A DNA stretch of 64,000 nucleotides. It comes from Defluviimonas salinarum (GTDB lineage: Bacteria; Pseudomonadota; Alphaproteobacteria; Rhodobacterales; Rhodobacteraceae). The notes beneath the pieces were generated by a model. It made no database searches. It worked only from the letters and a program-made list of their open reading frames with translations, and was not told the origin of the DNA. Location of the stretch: assembly GCF_026013545.1 (NCBI RefSeq), contig NZ_JAPDOG010000013.1:62001-126000 (forward strand), read 5' to 3'. Each line of letters starts with the position of its first letter. Position 1 is the first letter of the stretch. Position numbers and translations under genes: made by a program. This document shows positions 1 through 8,078 of the stretch, one piece after another.

Positions 1-2507
1 ACGGCGCTGGCGATCGCGGCATCGACCGCCTTGGCGAAGCCCGAGGGCTTTTCGGCCGGGCGTTGCGACGAGGCGACCGCGAGGCGGCTCGCGCTCGCCA
101 GAGCCTTGGCTTCCGCCTGGGCCGCAGCCTCGGTCTCCGCCGCGCGAGCGATCACCGCCTCGGGAACGGCGCGCGGCTTGCGCGCGGCATGGGCCGGGTC
201 GACGGGCGCGGGCAGCGGCGCGTCGATCGCGCCCGTTGCCGCCTCCGCTTCCGGAGCGGCGGCCGCGGCGTCGGCGTCGCGCGCGGCGAAGGCGGCGGCG
301 ACCGCTTCGGGCCGGGACGCCGGGGTTTGCGGCGGCTTGCCGGCGACGAGCGTGAAGCCGCCGGGCGTCACCACACCGTCCTCGGTGGGCCGGATCGAGC
401 CGTCGGGCATGAGGTCGTACTCGGTCCCGAAGGGCGGCGGCAGCGGCTGCAATGCCGGGGCGGTGTCGGCGGTGGTGGTGTCGGGCGCGGCCAGCGGGGT
501 CGCCGGCGCGACGTCCGGGCCGGGTGCTGCCTCGGCGATCGCCGGTGCGCCTGGCGCGTCGGCGGCAGGTTCCGGAACCGCTTTCGGTTCCGCCGTGCCG
601 TCGGCTACGGGAGAGGGGGCCGCGATCCCGGCCGGCTCGGTGGTTTCCGCCGGGTCTTCGGTCGGGGCGGTCGCGGCAAGTTCCGGCGCCAGGTCCGCTT
701 CGGCGGTTCCAGCGTCGATCGAAGGCGTCGGCGCGTCCGCCTCGGCCGGAACCTGCGGCGGGGGCACTTCCGCAAGGCCCGCGGTCTCCGTCGTGGTGGC
801 GGGGGCGGGCGCGGCGCCCAGGGTCTCACCGCCGGAGCCGAACCACAGCGACCAGAGCGCGATCGCGGTGATCAGGATCAGCGCGGCGGCGGCGAGGATA
901 ATGCCGATCCGAAGCCGGGCTGTCGACGGTGCACGATCCCCGCTCCAGACACCGAAGGCGCGCTCTTCGTCCGCTGCGGCGCCGGGCGCGGGTTTCGCCG
1001 GACCCAGCGCCTTCCGGGCGCGGCGAGCGGCGGGCGCGGCCGTTGCGGCGGGGGCGCTGCCGCTCCGCGCTGCATGGTTTTGCGGAACCGCGAGCCCCGG
1101 CGCGGTCACGCCATGCCCGTCGGCCGCCGCTTCGGAGCGCCGCGCGATAAGGCGAGGATCGGGATCGGAGGCCTCGGCGAGATGGAACCGGATACGCGAC
1201 AGCTGCGCAGCGGGGCCGGCCGGAGCGGCGTCGGCACCCTCGAGGTCGGGCAGGTCCTCGACGGCGATGAAGGGCGCCTCGGCGGCATCGGGCTCAGGGC
1301 CGAGCGACGCGGCGAAGTCGCCCGGCAGATCCTCCTCGGGTTTCGCGGCACGGTCCGCGGCGGCCTCCGGCAGATCGCCGTCGTCGGGAAGGGCGCCGGC
1401 GGTGATGTTCGGGGCGGCCACGGCGAGGGCCACTTCCTCCTCCTCGCCACCCGCGTCGTCGATGATTTCGGCGGCGAGAACGCCCGCGTCCTCCACCTCG
1501 TCCTGTGCGTCGGCGGCGGGCGCCTCCGCCTCGGTCTCGTCGTCGTCCGTCTCATCGGCGGCAAGGACGTCTTCGTCCTCCACCCCGTCCGACGTGTCGT
1601 CGGCGGGCGTCTCCGCCTCGGTCTCGTCGCGGTTCGCGTCCTCGGCCGCGAGGACGTCTTCGACCTCAACCTCGTCCGGCGCATCGTCGGCGGGCGCGTC
1701 AGGTTCGGTCCCGTCGTGGTCGGCGTCGGCGGCAAGGACGTCATCCGCCTCCACCGCGTCCGACGCGTCGTCGGCGGGCGCCTCCTCTTCCGTCTCGGCG
1801 CGATCCGCGTCACCAGCGGCATCGGCCGCGCCTTTCTCCGCGTCCGCTTCGGCGGGCGGCTCTCCGGCCTCCGCGTCATCGAGGACCTCGTCGCCCTCGG
1901 GCGCCGGCGCGTCGGACTTTCCGGCTTCGGCTTCTTGAGCGGGTTCCGCTGTGATCTCGGGAAGCGGGATGATCCGCACCGGCTTGCCGTCGCGCGCGGG
2001 CCGGTCGCCATCGGGCAGCAGCTCGGCGGCGGCGCGGGTCGTGCCGAAGAACGGCTCGCCCGCGAACTGGCCAGGTTCGGGGACCGTCACGAAGGAGACC
2101 GGGTTGAACCCGTGCGTCGCGGCAAAATCCTCGGCTTCGTCGAGCGTCAGCCGCGCCACCACGGCGACCTGAACTTCGGGGCCGTCGCCGGACCAGTCGA
2201 ACACGAGTTCCGCGACCGGGTAGGGCGTTTGGCCCTCTAGCGCGGCGGCGATCCGCTCCCGGCAGTTCGCCGTATCGGAGCCCTGGGTCTCCACCTCGGT
2301 GTAGAGGATCTGGGAAGCCGGCAGGATGAGCTTGGTCGTGAACCCCTCCGGCGCCATCGCCTCGGCCTGCGCGCGCAGGTCCGCGAGCGTCCGCTCAAGA
2401 TCGGGATCGTCGAACCCGGCACGGCCGAGTTCGGACCAGCCGTCCGGCACACGGCCGAGAAGGCTGACGCTGTCGTGACCGAGGTTGAGCGCGAAACGTG
2501 GAGTCAT
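1..2507 (-). CDS. Bitopic Ala/Glu-rich membrane protein with acidic repeats (3' end outside window)
   Basis: An open frame runs from ATG at 2507 off the left edge, giving 835 codons without a stop. Residues 1-200 look globular and begin MTPRFALNLGHDSVSLLGR. Residues about 245-345 are very acidic imperfect repeats. One hydrophobic helix (about 534-556, IGIILAAAALILITAIALW) follows a short basic stretch. The remainder is Pro/Ala/Glu-rich, ending in an Ala-rich region. The layout suggests a cytoplasmic N-terminal domain and a long periplasmic low-complexity tail, but the function is not recognised. Automated pipelines often label such proteins translation initiation factor IF-2 because of composition, which I would not follow. 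It is divergent from the SIMPL gene (160 bp apart). I prefer this strand because the translation has a structured start, a clear membrane helix and codon-periodic repeats. Confidence 0.8.
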   Translation of the reverse strand, partial: MTPRFALNLGHDSVSLLGRVPDGWSELGRAGFDDPDLERTLADLRAQAEAMAPEGFTTKLILPASQILYTEVETQGSDTANCRERIAAALEGQTPYPVAELVFDWSGDGPEVQVAVVARLTLDEAEDFAATHGFNPVSFVTVPEPGQFAGEPFFGTTRAAAELLPDGDRPARDGKPVRIIPLPEITAEPAQEAEAGKSDAPAPEGDEVLDDAEAGEPPAEADAEKGAADAAGDADRAETEEEAPADDASDAVEADDVLAADADHDGTEPDAPADDAPDEVEVEDVLAAEDANRDETEAETPADDTSDGVEDEDVLAADETDDDETEAEAPAADAQDEVEDAGVLAAEIIDDAGGEEEEVALAVAAPNITAGALPDDGDLPEAAADRAAKPEEDLPGDFAASLGPEPDAAEAPFIAVEDLPDLEGADAAPAGPAAQLSRIRFHLAEASDPDPRLIARRSEAAADGHGVTAPGLAVPQNHAARSGSAPAATAAPAARRARKALGPAKPAPGAAADEERAFGVWSGDRAPSTARLRIGIILAAAALILITAIALWSLWFGSGGETLGAAPAPATTTETAGLAEVPPPQVPAEADAPTPSIDAGTAEADLAPELAATAPTEDPAETTEPAGIAAPSPVADGTAEPKAVPEPAADAPGAPAIAEAAPGPDVAPATPLAAPDTTTADTAPALQPLPPPFGTEYDLMPDGSIRPTEDGVVTPGGFTLVAGKPPQTPASRPEAVAAAFAARDADAAAAAPEAEAATGAIDAPLPAPVDPAHAARKPRAVPEAVIARAAETEAAAQAEAKALASASRLAVASSQRPAEKPSGFAKAVDAAIASA
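1499..1775 (-). repeat. Four tandem acidic coding repeats of about 28-30 residues
   Basis: Within the acidic region of the left-edge gene, four imperfect units share the pattern (A/T)PA(D/A)D..D.VE..(D/G)VLAA. At DNA level the shared TCGTCGGCGGGCG-like core recurs near 1508, 1595, 1685 and 1768, a spacing of about 83-90 bases. The third position varies while the acidic residues are kept, which is typical of a protein repeat under selection. Confidence 0.8.
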
Positions 2508-2666
2508 TACGGGGCAGGTAGCATGTTCGCGGTCTTCACCAAAGCCGCCAGTGGGTTGGTCCCCCTCCTAAAGCAGATTTTCGCGCATGGAAAGGCGAAC
2601 CGCCAAGGATCGACTTGCGAGCGGCGTCAAAGCTCCGATGATCGAACGCACCACATGGAGGGTTTT

Positions 2667-3362
2667 ATGCGTTTTCTCAGTGTTTTCGTCACCGTTCTCG
2701 CGCTGGCACTGCCGGCGGCGGCGGACGAGGTCACGCCGGCCACGATCTCGGTGACCGGCGAGGGTCGGGTCGAGGCGGCGCCGGACATGGCGACGGTCTC
2801 GCTCGGCGTCACCAGCGAGGCGGCGACGGCGGCCGAGGCGATGGCGGCCAATTCCGAAGCCGTCGCGGCGGTGATCGGCAAGCTGCGGGGGGCGGGAACC
2901 GAAGACCGCGACCTGCAGACCACCGGCCTCTCGCTCGGGCCGCGCTACGATTACGACGGTTCCGGCGGGGCGCCGAAGCTCGCGGGCTATGTCGCCTCGA
3001 ACATGGTGACGGTGCGGGTCCGGGCGCTCGACACGCTCGGCGGCGTGCTCGACGCGGTGGTGTCGGAAGGCGCCAACACGCTCAACGGGCTGAGCTTCGG
3101 GTTGCAGGACGATCAGGCGGCGCTCGACGAGGCGCGGCGGCTTGCGGTGGCGGACGCGGCCCGCAAGGCGGCGCTTTATGCCGAGGCGGCCGGCGTGAAG
3201 CTCGGCCGGGTGGTGCGGATCGGCGAACAGGGCGGCCAGATGCCGCCGATGCCGATGGCGATGGGGGCCGAGGCCTTCGCGAAATCCGCCGACGTGCCGG
3301 TCGCGCCGGGCGAATTGAACCTGTCGAGCTCGGTTCTCGTCGTCTACGAGATCGACGACTGA
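2667..3362 (+). CDS. Exported SIMPL-domain (DUF541) protein
   Basis: A 231-residue protein with a Sec signal peptide (MRFLSVFVTVLALALPAAAD). A SIMPL/DUF541 domain follows, starting with ISVTGEGRVEAAPDMA, the usual opening of this family. The length fits (about 230-240). SIMPL proteins are periplasmic or outer-membrane associated and mostly uncharacterised; some are linked to oxidative stress. I chose ATG 2667 because GGAGGG lies four bases upstream and the signal peptide starts there. ATG 2655 (MEGF) is in frame but has no good ribosome binding site. It converges on the sulfhydrylase gene, with a shared hairpin between them. Confidence 0.88.
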   Translation: MRFLSVFVTVLALALPAAADEVTPATISVTGEGRVEAAPDMATVSLGVTSEAATAAEAMAANSEAVAAVIGKLRGAGTEDRDLQTTGLSLGPRYDYDGSGGAPKLAGYVASNMVTVRVRALDTLGGVLDAVVSEGANTLNGLSFGLQDDQAALDEARRLAVADAARKAALYAEAAGVKLGRVVRIGEQGGQMPPMPMAMGAEAFAKSADVPVAPGELNLSSSVLVVYEIDD

Positions 3363-3368
3363 AAATAA

Positions 3369-3398
3369 CGGCCGGCGCCCGGGTGAGGGCGCCGGCCG
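3369..3398. terminator. Bidirectional hairpin between convergent genes
   Basis: CGGCCGGCGCCC (3369-3380) pairs perfectly with GGGCGCCGGCCG (3387-3398) across a six-base loop. It sits between the ends of the SIMPL gene and the sulfhydrylase gene. There is no long T run, as is common in GC-rich genomes. Confidence 0.8.
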
Positions 3399-3409
3399 CG
3401 AAGTCCTGA

Positions 3410-4699
3410 TCAGGCCGTGGCCTTTGCCAGCGCCTGGTCGAGATCGGCGATGATGTCGTCGGCATCCTCGATCCCGATCGACACCCGGACCACGTTCGGC
3501 GCCGCGCCCGCCGCCTTCTGCTGCTCGGGCGAGAGCTGGCGGTGGGTGGTCGAGGCCGAGTGGATGATCAGCGAGCGCGTGTCGCCGAGGTTGGCGACAT
3601 GGGAGAAGAGATCGAGCGAATTGACGAGCTTCACGCAGGCCTCGTAGCCGCCCTTCACCGCGAAGGTGAAGAGTGCCCCCGCGCCCCTCGGATAAAGCGT
3701 CTGGGCGCGCTCGTAATAGGGCGAGGAGGGCAGGCCGGCATAGGTGACGTAGTCGACGCGCGGGTCGTTCTCGAGCCACTCGGCGACCTTCTTCGCGTTG
3801 GCCACGTGGCGCTCCATCCGCAAGCTGAGCGTTTCGATGCCGAGAAGCGTGTAATGCGCGCCTTGCGGGTTCATCGTCATGCCGAGGTCGCGCAGGCCGA
3901 TGGCGATCGAGTGGAAGGTGTAAGCGAGGGGCCCGAAGGTCTCGTGGAACTTCAGCCCGTGATAGGCGGGCTCGGGTTCGGAGAGCGAGGGGAACTTGCC
4001 CGATTTCGACCAGTCGAACTTGCCTGAATCGACGATCGCGCCGCCGGTGACGGTGCCGTTGCCGGTGAGGTACTTGGTGGTCGAGTGGACGACGAGCGTC
4101 GCGCCCATTTCGATCGGCCGGCAAAGCCAGGGCGTGGCCGAGGTGTTGTCGACGATCAAGGGCACCCCGACCTTGTCGGCGACTGCGGCGAGGGCAGGGA
4201 TGTCGGTGACATAGCCGCCGGGATTGGCGATCGATTCACAGAAGATCGCGCGGGTCTTGTCGTCGACGGCGGCCTCGACCGCGGCAAGGTCGTCGGTGTC
4301 GACGAAAGTTGCCGACCAGCCGAACCGCTTGATGGTCTGGGAGAACTGGGTGACGGTGCCGCCGTAGAGCCGCGTCGAGACGACGATGTTGCAGCCCGGC
4401 CCCATCAGCGGGAAGAGCGCCATGATCTGCGCCGCGTGGCCCGACGAGCAGCAGACCGCGCCCTGGCCGCCCTCGAGCGTGGCGATGCGTTCGGCCAGCG
4501 CGGCGACGGTCGGGTTGGTCAGCCGCGAATAGATGTAGCCCACTTCCTGCAGGTTGAAGAGCGCGGCGGCGTGGTCGCTGTCGCGAAAGACATAGGCGGT
4601 GGTCTGGTAGATCGGCACCTGACGCGCGCCGGTGGCGGGGTCGGGGCGGGCGCCGGCATGGATCTGCAGCGTGTCGAAACCGTAGGACTTGGCCATCAT
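3410..4699 (-). CDS. metY: O-acetylhomoserine aminocarboxypropyltransferase (sulfhydrylase)
   Basis: A 429-residue PLP enzyme of the Cys/Met metabolism family. It makes homocysteine (or methionine) from O-acetylhomoserine and sulfide (or methanethiol) in the cytosol. The start MAKSYGFDTLQIHAGARPDP is typical of the family. The PLP lysine lies in HSTTKYLTGNGTVTGG and the cofactor-ring stacking region in SSGHAAQIMAL. The 429 residues match MetY rather than the shorter MetB/MetZ group. ATG 4699 and 4696 are adjacent, with GGAG just upstream. It appears monocistronic. Cystathionine gamma-synthase is the main alternative, but the length and N-terminus favour MetY. Confidence 0.9.
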   Translation of the reverse strand: MMAKSYGFDTLQIHAGARPDPATGARQVPIYQTTAYVFRDSDHAAALFNLQEVGYIYSRLTNPTVAALAERIATLEGGQGAVCCSSGHAAQIMALFPLMGPGCNIVVSTRLYGGTVTQFSQTIKRFGWSATFVDTDDLAAVEAAVDDKTRAIFCESIANPGGYVTDIPALAAVADKVGVPLIVDNTSATPWLCRPIEMGATLVVHSTTKYLTGNGTVTGGAIVDSGKFDWSKSGKFPSLSEPEPAYHGLKFHETFGPLAYTFHSIAIGLRDLGMTMNPQGAHYTLLGIETLSLRMERHVANAKKVAEWLENDPRVDYVTYAGLPSSPYYERAQTLYPRGAGALFTFAVKGGYEACVKLVNSLDLFSHVANLGDTRSLIIHSASTTHRQLSPEQQKAAGAAPNVVRVSIGIEDADDIIADLDQALAKATA

Positions 4700-4795
4700 C
4701 GTCTCCGTGACTTGGGTTCGGCGGCGACGTTAGGGCAAGGCCGCGCGGCGCACAACCGGCCCGTTGTCGGCCGGCGCCGCGCCGGGCGGGCGGCG

Positions 4796-4945
4796 TTAGC
4801 GGTCCGATCCGGCGCCATGCGCCTTGGCGATGCCGACGTGAGGAGCGGCGTAGCCGGCCGTCCCGCTGGTGACGGCGTTCGGCGTGCAGCCGGCAAGGAG
4901 TAGGGCCAGGATCGCGGTGGTCGTCAGCAATGACATGGGGTTCAT
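4796..4945 (-). CDS. Tiny lipoprotein (49 aa)
   Basis: ATG 4945 is preceded by GGAGGT at good spacing and encodes MNPMSLLTTTAILALLLAGC, a short signal peptide ending in a lipobox (LAGC). About 30 small and polar residues follow, ending AHGAGSDR. It resembles entericidin-type small lipoproteins in size and layout, but I cannot assign a family. A second tiny lipoprotein lies about 110 bp upstream on the same strand. Confidence 0.6.
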   Translation of the reverse strand: MNPMSLLTTTAILALLLAGCTPNAVTSGTAGYAAPHVGIAKAHGAGSDR

Positions 4946-5058
4946 AGTGTACCTCCGGTGGTAGTGGCGGCGTTTCCGGCAGGGCCGACGGGGAGTGAAC
5001 TCGATTGCCGGAAACTCGGGAGCCGGGCAGCCGGACGCGAGCGCGCCCGGCCGCCGAC

Positions 5059-5199
5059 CTAGCGGGGGCGGTCGTCCCGATGGCGATCGGAGCGGCCCTC
5101 GACTGCCGCGTTGCCGGCGCCGAAGGGCTGATGCGGCACGCACGCCGCCAGCAGGCTGGCCGTGAGTGTGGCAATGGCAAGGCTGGCGAGGATGCGCAT
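5059..5199 (-). CDS. Tiny lipoprotein (46 aa)
   Basis: ATG 5199 follows GGGAGCA at a plausible ribosome-binding distance. The product begins MRILASLAIATLTASLLAAC, a signal peptide ending in a lipobox (LAAC), and ends in a charged tail (EGRSDRHRDDRPR). It has the same layout as the neighbouring 49-residue lipoprotein but little sequence identity beyond the signal. The function is unknown. Confidence 0.55.
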   Translation of the reverse strand: MRILASLAIATLTASLLAACVPHQPFGAGNAAVEGRSDRHRDDRPR

Positions 5200-5300
5200 C
5201 GGCTGCTCCCGGTCTCGGGGGGTCGTCCCTCGCCCTGATGATACGTCGCCGCCCCGATCACCGGGAAATCACATACCGGACAGGGCCGCGTGATCGCGCC

Positions 5301-6686
5301 TCAGCCGCCCGACAGGCGGACCATTGCGCGGCGGCCGCCGCGCAGGAACTCGATCTGCCAGAGCCGCGCCGGTTGGGCGGTCGCGGCGGCAAGATCCTCC
5401 GGCACCCGGATCGGCAGCCCGTTGACCGCGATCAGGATGTCGCCGGGCCGGAGCCGGGTACGCCGCGACGGCCCTGCGACTTCGGTCACCACCACGCCCT
5501 CGGCAGAGAGCGGCAGGCCCAGCCGCTCGATCAGTGCCGGGCCGAGCGCTGCGACCGCGAGCCCGTTCAGCGGCGAGCCCGAACCAAGCCGCAGGCTCTG
5601 CTCCGCGTCAGGGTCGGGCGCCGGCGACAGCACGATCTCGGTCTCCGCTTCGTCCCCGTCGCTCCAGTAGCGCAGGTCCGCCGTGCCGCCGGGGCCGAGT
5701 ATCGCGAGCCGGTAGTCGAGTTCCTGCGGCCCGTCCACCGGATGCCCGGCGATCCCCGTCACCACGTCGCCGGCGTCGAGCCCGGCCTTCGCGAAGGGGC
5801 TCTCGGGGTGGATCTGCCGGATCACCACGCCGCCGGGCGCCGCGAGCCCCAGCGCCTCGGCCATGCCGGCATCAACGGGCTGGACCTCGATCCCCGACCA
5901 GGGCCGCGCGAAATCGGCCGCACCCGCCTCGGCCTGCGCGACATATTGCGCGACGAGGTTCGACGGGATCGCGAATCCGATCCCGTGTGAGCCGCCAGAA
6001 CGGGTCAGGATCGAGGTGTTGATGCCGAGAAGCCGGCCCGCCGTGTCCACCAGCGCACCGCCGGAATTGCCGGGGTTGATCGCCGCGTCGGTCTGGATGA
6101 AGTAGCCCCTCCCGCGCCCCATATCGCCGCCCGCCCGCGCCAGCCCGGAGACGATCCCGCTCGTGACCGTCTGGCCGACGCCGAACGGGTTGCCGATCGC
6201 GAGCACGAGGTCGCCGACCTCGGCCAGGTCGGAATCGGCGAGGTCCAGCGCCGGCAGGTCTTCCGCCCCGTCGAGCCGGATCACTGCCAGGTCGGCGGCC
6301 TCGTCAGCGAGGATCACGCGGCCCGCGTATTCGCGCCGGTCGGCGAGCACGACGCGGATATCCTCGGCGCCGCCGACGACGTGGAAGTTCGACACCACGA
6401 TCCCGTCCGCCCGGAGGATCACCCCCGAGCCGAGCGAGTTCTGCACCCTTGGCACGCTCGGGCCGAAATCGAAGAACTGTGAGAACAGCGGATCGTCCGC
6501 GAAGGGGCTGAGGCGCTGGGCAACGATGCGGCTGGCATAGATATTGACCACCGTCGGCGCGGCGGCCTTCACCACCGGCGCGAAGCTGAGCCCGATCTCG
6601 GCCCGGTCGGCGGGCACCTTTGCCTGGGCAAGAAGCGGCAGGGGCAGGGCGGCGGCCACGATGAGGCAGAAGGCGGCGATGCGCAT
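5301..6686 (-). CDS. DegP/HtrA-type periplasmic serine protease
   Basis: A 461-residue exported protease with a signal peptide (MRIAAFCLIVAAALPLPLLAQA). The trypsin-like domain carries His102 (SNFHVVGGAED), Asp132 (ADLAVIRLDG) and Ser208 (INPGNSGGALVD). Two PDZ-like regions follow, at about 235-330 and 365-450, the second including RPGDILIAVNGLPI. This is the Do/DegP architecture for periplasmic protein quality control. ATG 6686 starts the signal peptide directly. An upstream TTG would add 12 basic residues and looks wrong. Several degP-like paralogues are usual in this order, so I do not assign degP or degQ. Confidence 0.88.
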   Translation of the reverse strand: MRIAAFCLIVAAALPLPLLAQAKVPADRAEIGLSFAPVVKAAAPTVVNIYASRIVAQRLSPFADDPLFSQFFDFGPSVPRVQNSLGSGVILRADGIVVSNFHVVGGAEDIRVVLADRREYAGRVILADEAADLAVIRLDGAEDLPALDLADSDLAEVGDLVLAIGNPFGVGQTVTSGIVSGLARAGGDMGRGRGYFIQTDAAINPGNSGGALVDTAGRLLGINTSILTRSGGSHGIGFAIPSNLVAQYVAQAEAGAADFARPWSGIEVQPVDAGMAEALGLAAPGGVVIRQIHPESPFAKAGLDAGDVVTGIAGHPVDGPQELDYRLAILGPGGTADLRYWSDGDEAETEIVLSPAPDPDAEQSLRLGSGSPLNGLAVAALGPALIERLGLPLSAEGVVVTEVAGPSRRTRLRPGDILIAVNGLPIRVPEDLAAATAQPARLWQIEFLRGGRRAMVRLSGG

Positions 6687-6691
6687 TCGGG

Positions 6692-6980
6692 TTACGGTCC
6701 GGGTCGTTGCGTGCTTCCGCAAAGATCGGGCGCCGCCGCGGTCAGTTCAAGCGCCGCCCGTGCCGTTTTCCGCCTGCCCTGTTCTACCTGCAGCGTCGAG
6801 AGATACTCGATCAGCGACAAGATCCGGGTGCGCACATAGGCCTCGGTCTCCCAGGGTGAGAAGTTCGGATCCTGCGCCGCGTTGACCCGCAACCGGTAGC
6901 GGCTGCCCCAGATCGGCATCTCGCGCGTGCCAAGCGCGCCGGCGTCGGAGCCCTCGATCACGCCGTAGGTCGCCGCGACC
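6692..6980 (-). pseudogene. Remnant of a c-type cytochrome (C-terminal part only)
   Basis: After the stop of the glycosyltransferase-like gene, another frame encodes about 70 residues resembling the C-terminus of a class I cytochrome c. It includes a haem-Met segment (GTREMPIWGSRYR) and a C-terminal helix (RTRILSLIEYLSTLQ). There is no CxxCH haem-attachment motif and no start codon or signal peptide in this frame. It ends six bases before the protease start. I read it as the decayed 3' end of a gene whose 5' part was replaced. A start inside the glycosyltransferase gene cannot be excluded but would give no haem site. Confidence 0.55.
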
Positions 6981-6987
6981 CCCGGCT

Positions 6988-7989
6988 TCAGCGCATCCAG
7001 AGGCCGGCGCGCTTGATCGTGTTGCGGATCGCCTGTTCGCGCTTGGGCAGGTCGGTCCGGTCGAACATCTCCCGGATTGCGTGGCCCTTCCTCTGGTAGA
7101 CGATCTTCTTCAGGGGCAGGTATTCCTTCAGAACCTTCTTGATCGGATTGGGCGCGATCGCGGTCTCGAGTATCTCCACCGCGCGGTCGCTCTCGCGCGC
7201 GTAAAGCAGCGGGAAGAGCCGGTAGTGGCAGGTCACCGCGCCGTCGAGCCCGGCAAGCTTCGGCCCCGGCCTGCCGCCGCCGAAGGAATGGATCACCAGC
7301 GGCAGCGCCACCTGGTCGAGCCAAGGGTCGAGCGACTGGCAGACCAGTTCCGCCGGCGCGTCGTCGCGGATCGCCAGCGCGTACTCAAGGAACCGCTCCC
7401 CGAACGCGCGCGGGCAGCGGTAAAAGAACCAGCCGGCGTTGAAGTAGAGGTAGCGCTCCCAGTATTCGTCGGGCTTCGAGCGGTCGAGCGAGCTTTCGTA
7501 GTCGAGCCCGAACTTGTCGTAGAGCGATTTCCAGGTCGCGCCGTAGCCCGGCCCGTAAAGCTCCAGCACCGGCCAGGTGCCCTCGCGCCGCATCGAGGCG
7601 GCGGGGCGGTCGAAGTCGAAGCCGACGCCGGAAAGCGGTCCGGTGAAGAGCGTGTCGGTGTCGAAGAAGACGAAGGGCTCGCCCTCGGGCAGGGCGGCGA
7701 GGCCCTCGATCTTGTTGCCGTAGGGATAGCGCTCGCCGAAATGGCGGCTCTCGAACGGGACGATTTCGGCGCCGAAGCCTTCGAGCAATGCGCGAAGCGG
7801 CGCGTCGATGCGGGGATCCCCGGTCCAGAGCGGGCCCGGCTGCGGCTCGCCGACGAAGAGCCGGCCGGGGAAGTCCGGATTGGCGGCGCGGAAGGTGGCG
7901 GCGAAGACCACCGCCTCGTAGCCGAGCCGCCCGGCCTGGCCGATGCAAAAGACGTTGAAGCCGCGCTCTCCCGCCGCGTTGCCCGACAT
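6988..7989 (-). CDS. Putative glycosyltransferase-like protein
   Basis: A 333-residue cytosolic protein without signal or membrane helices. A FVFFDTDTLF segment near residue 110 looks like the DxD sugar-nucleotide/metal site of GT-A fold glycosyltransferases, and a Trp/Tyr-rich middle part (YLYFNAGWFFYRCP) is typical of glycosyltransferase family 8-like folds. The basic C-terminus could bind membranes or polyanions. I do not recognise a specific family or substrate. ATG 7989 starts MSGNAAGERGFNVFCIGQAG. It lies downstream of the phosphonate transporter operon, separated by a hairpin, so it is probably transcribed separately. Confidence 0.6.
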   Translation of the reverse strand: MSGNAAGERGFNVFCIGQAGRLGYEAVVFAATFRAANPDFPGRLFVGEPQPGPLWTGDPRIDAPLRALLEGFGAEIVPFESRHFGERYPYGNKIEGLAALPEGEPFVFFDTDTLFTGPLSGVGFDFDRPAASMRREGTWPVLELYGPGYGATWKSLYDKFGLDYESSLDRSKPDEYWERYLYFNAGWFFYRCPRAFGERFLEYALAIRDDAPAELVCQSLDPWLDQVALPLVIHSFGGGRPGPKLAGLDGAVTCHYRLFPLLYARESDRAVEILETAIAPNPIKKVLKEYLPLKKIVYQRKGHAIREMFDRTDLPKREQAIRNTIKRAGLWMR

Positions 7990-8037
7990 GCCCGTTGCCC
8001 GTTTATTGGTTCCCTGTCCGCGCCCTTATAGGCGAGC

Positions 8038-8061
8038 CGCGCCGCCTGGGGAAGCGGCGCG
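8038..8061 (-). terminator. Hairpin after the phosphonate transporter operon
   Basis: CGCGCCGC (8038-8045) pairs with GCGGCGCG (8054-8061) over an eight-base loop, just after the stop of the permease gene. It has no T run. Confidence 0.55.
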
Positions 8062-8078
8062 ACGCCAGTGGTCCCGCC

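Noticed and set aside
1499-1775. Spaced repeats as a CRISPR array
   Set aside because: The repeats are imperfect, coding and in frame, with period 83-90 and no constant repeat unit or unique spacers.
31-2240. Two long plus-strand frames (31-1938 and 63-2240)
   Set aside because: They are antisense shadows of the left-edge gene: extreme Ser/Ala or Arg/Gly composition, no domain, no ribosome binding site.
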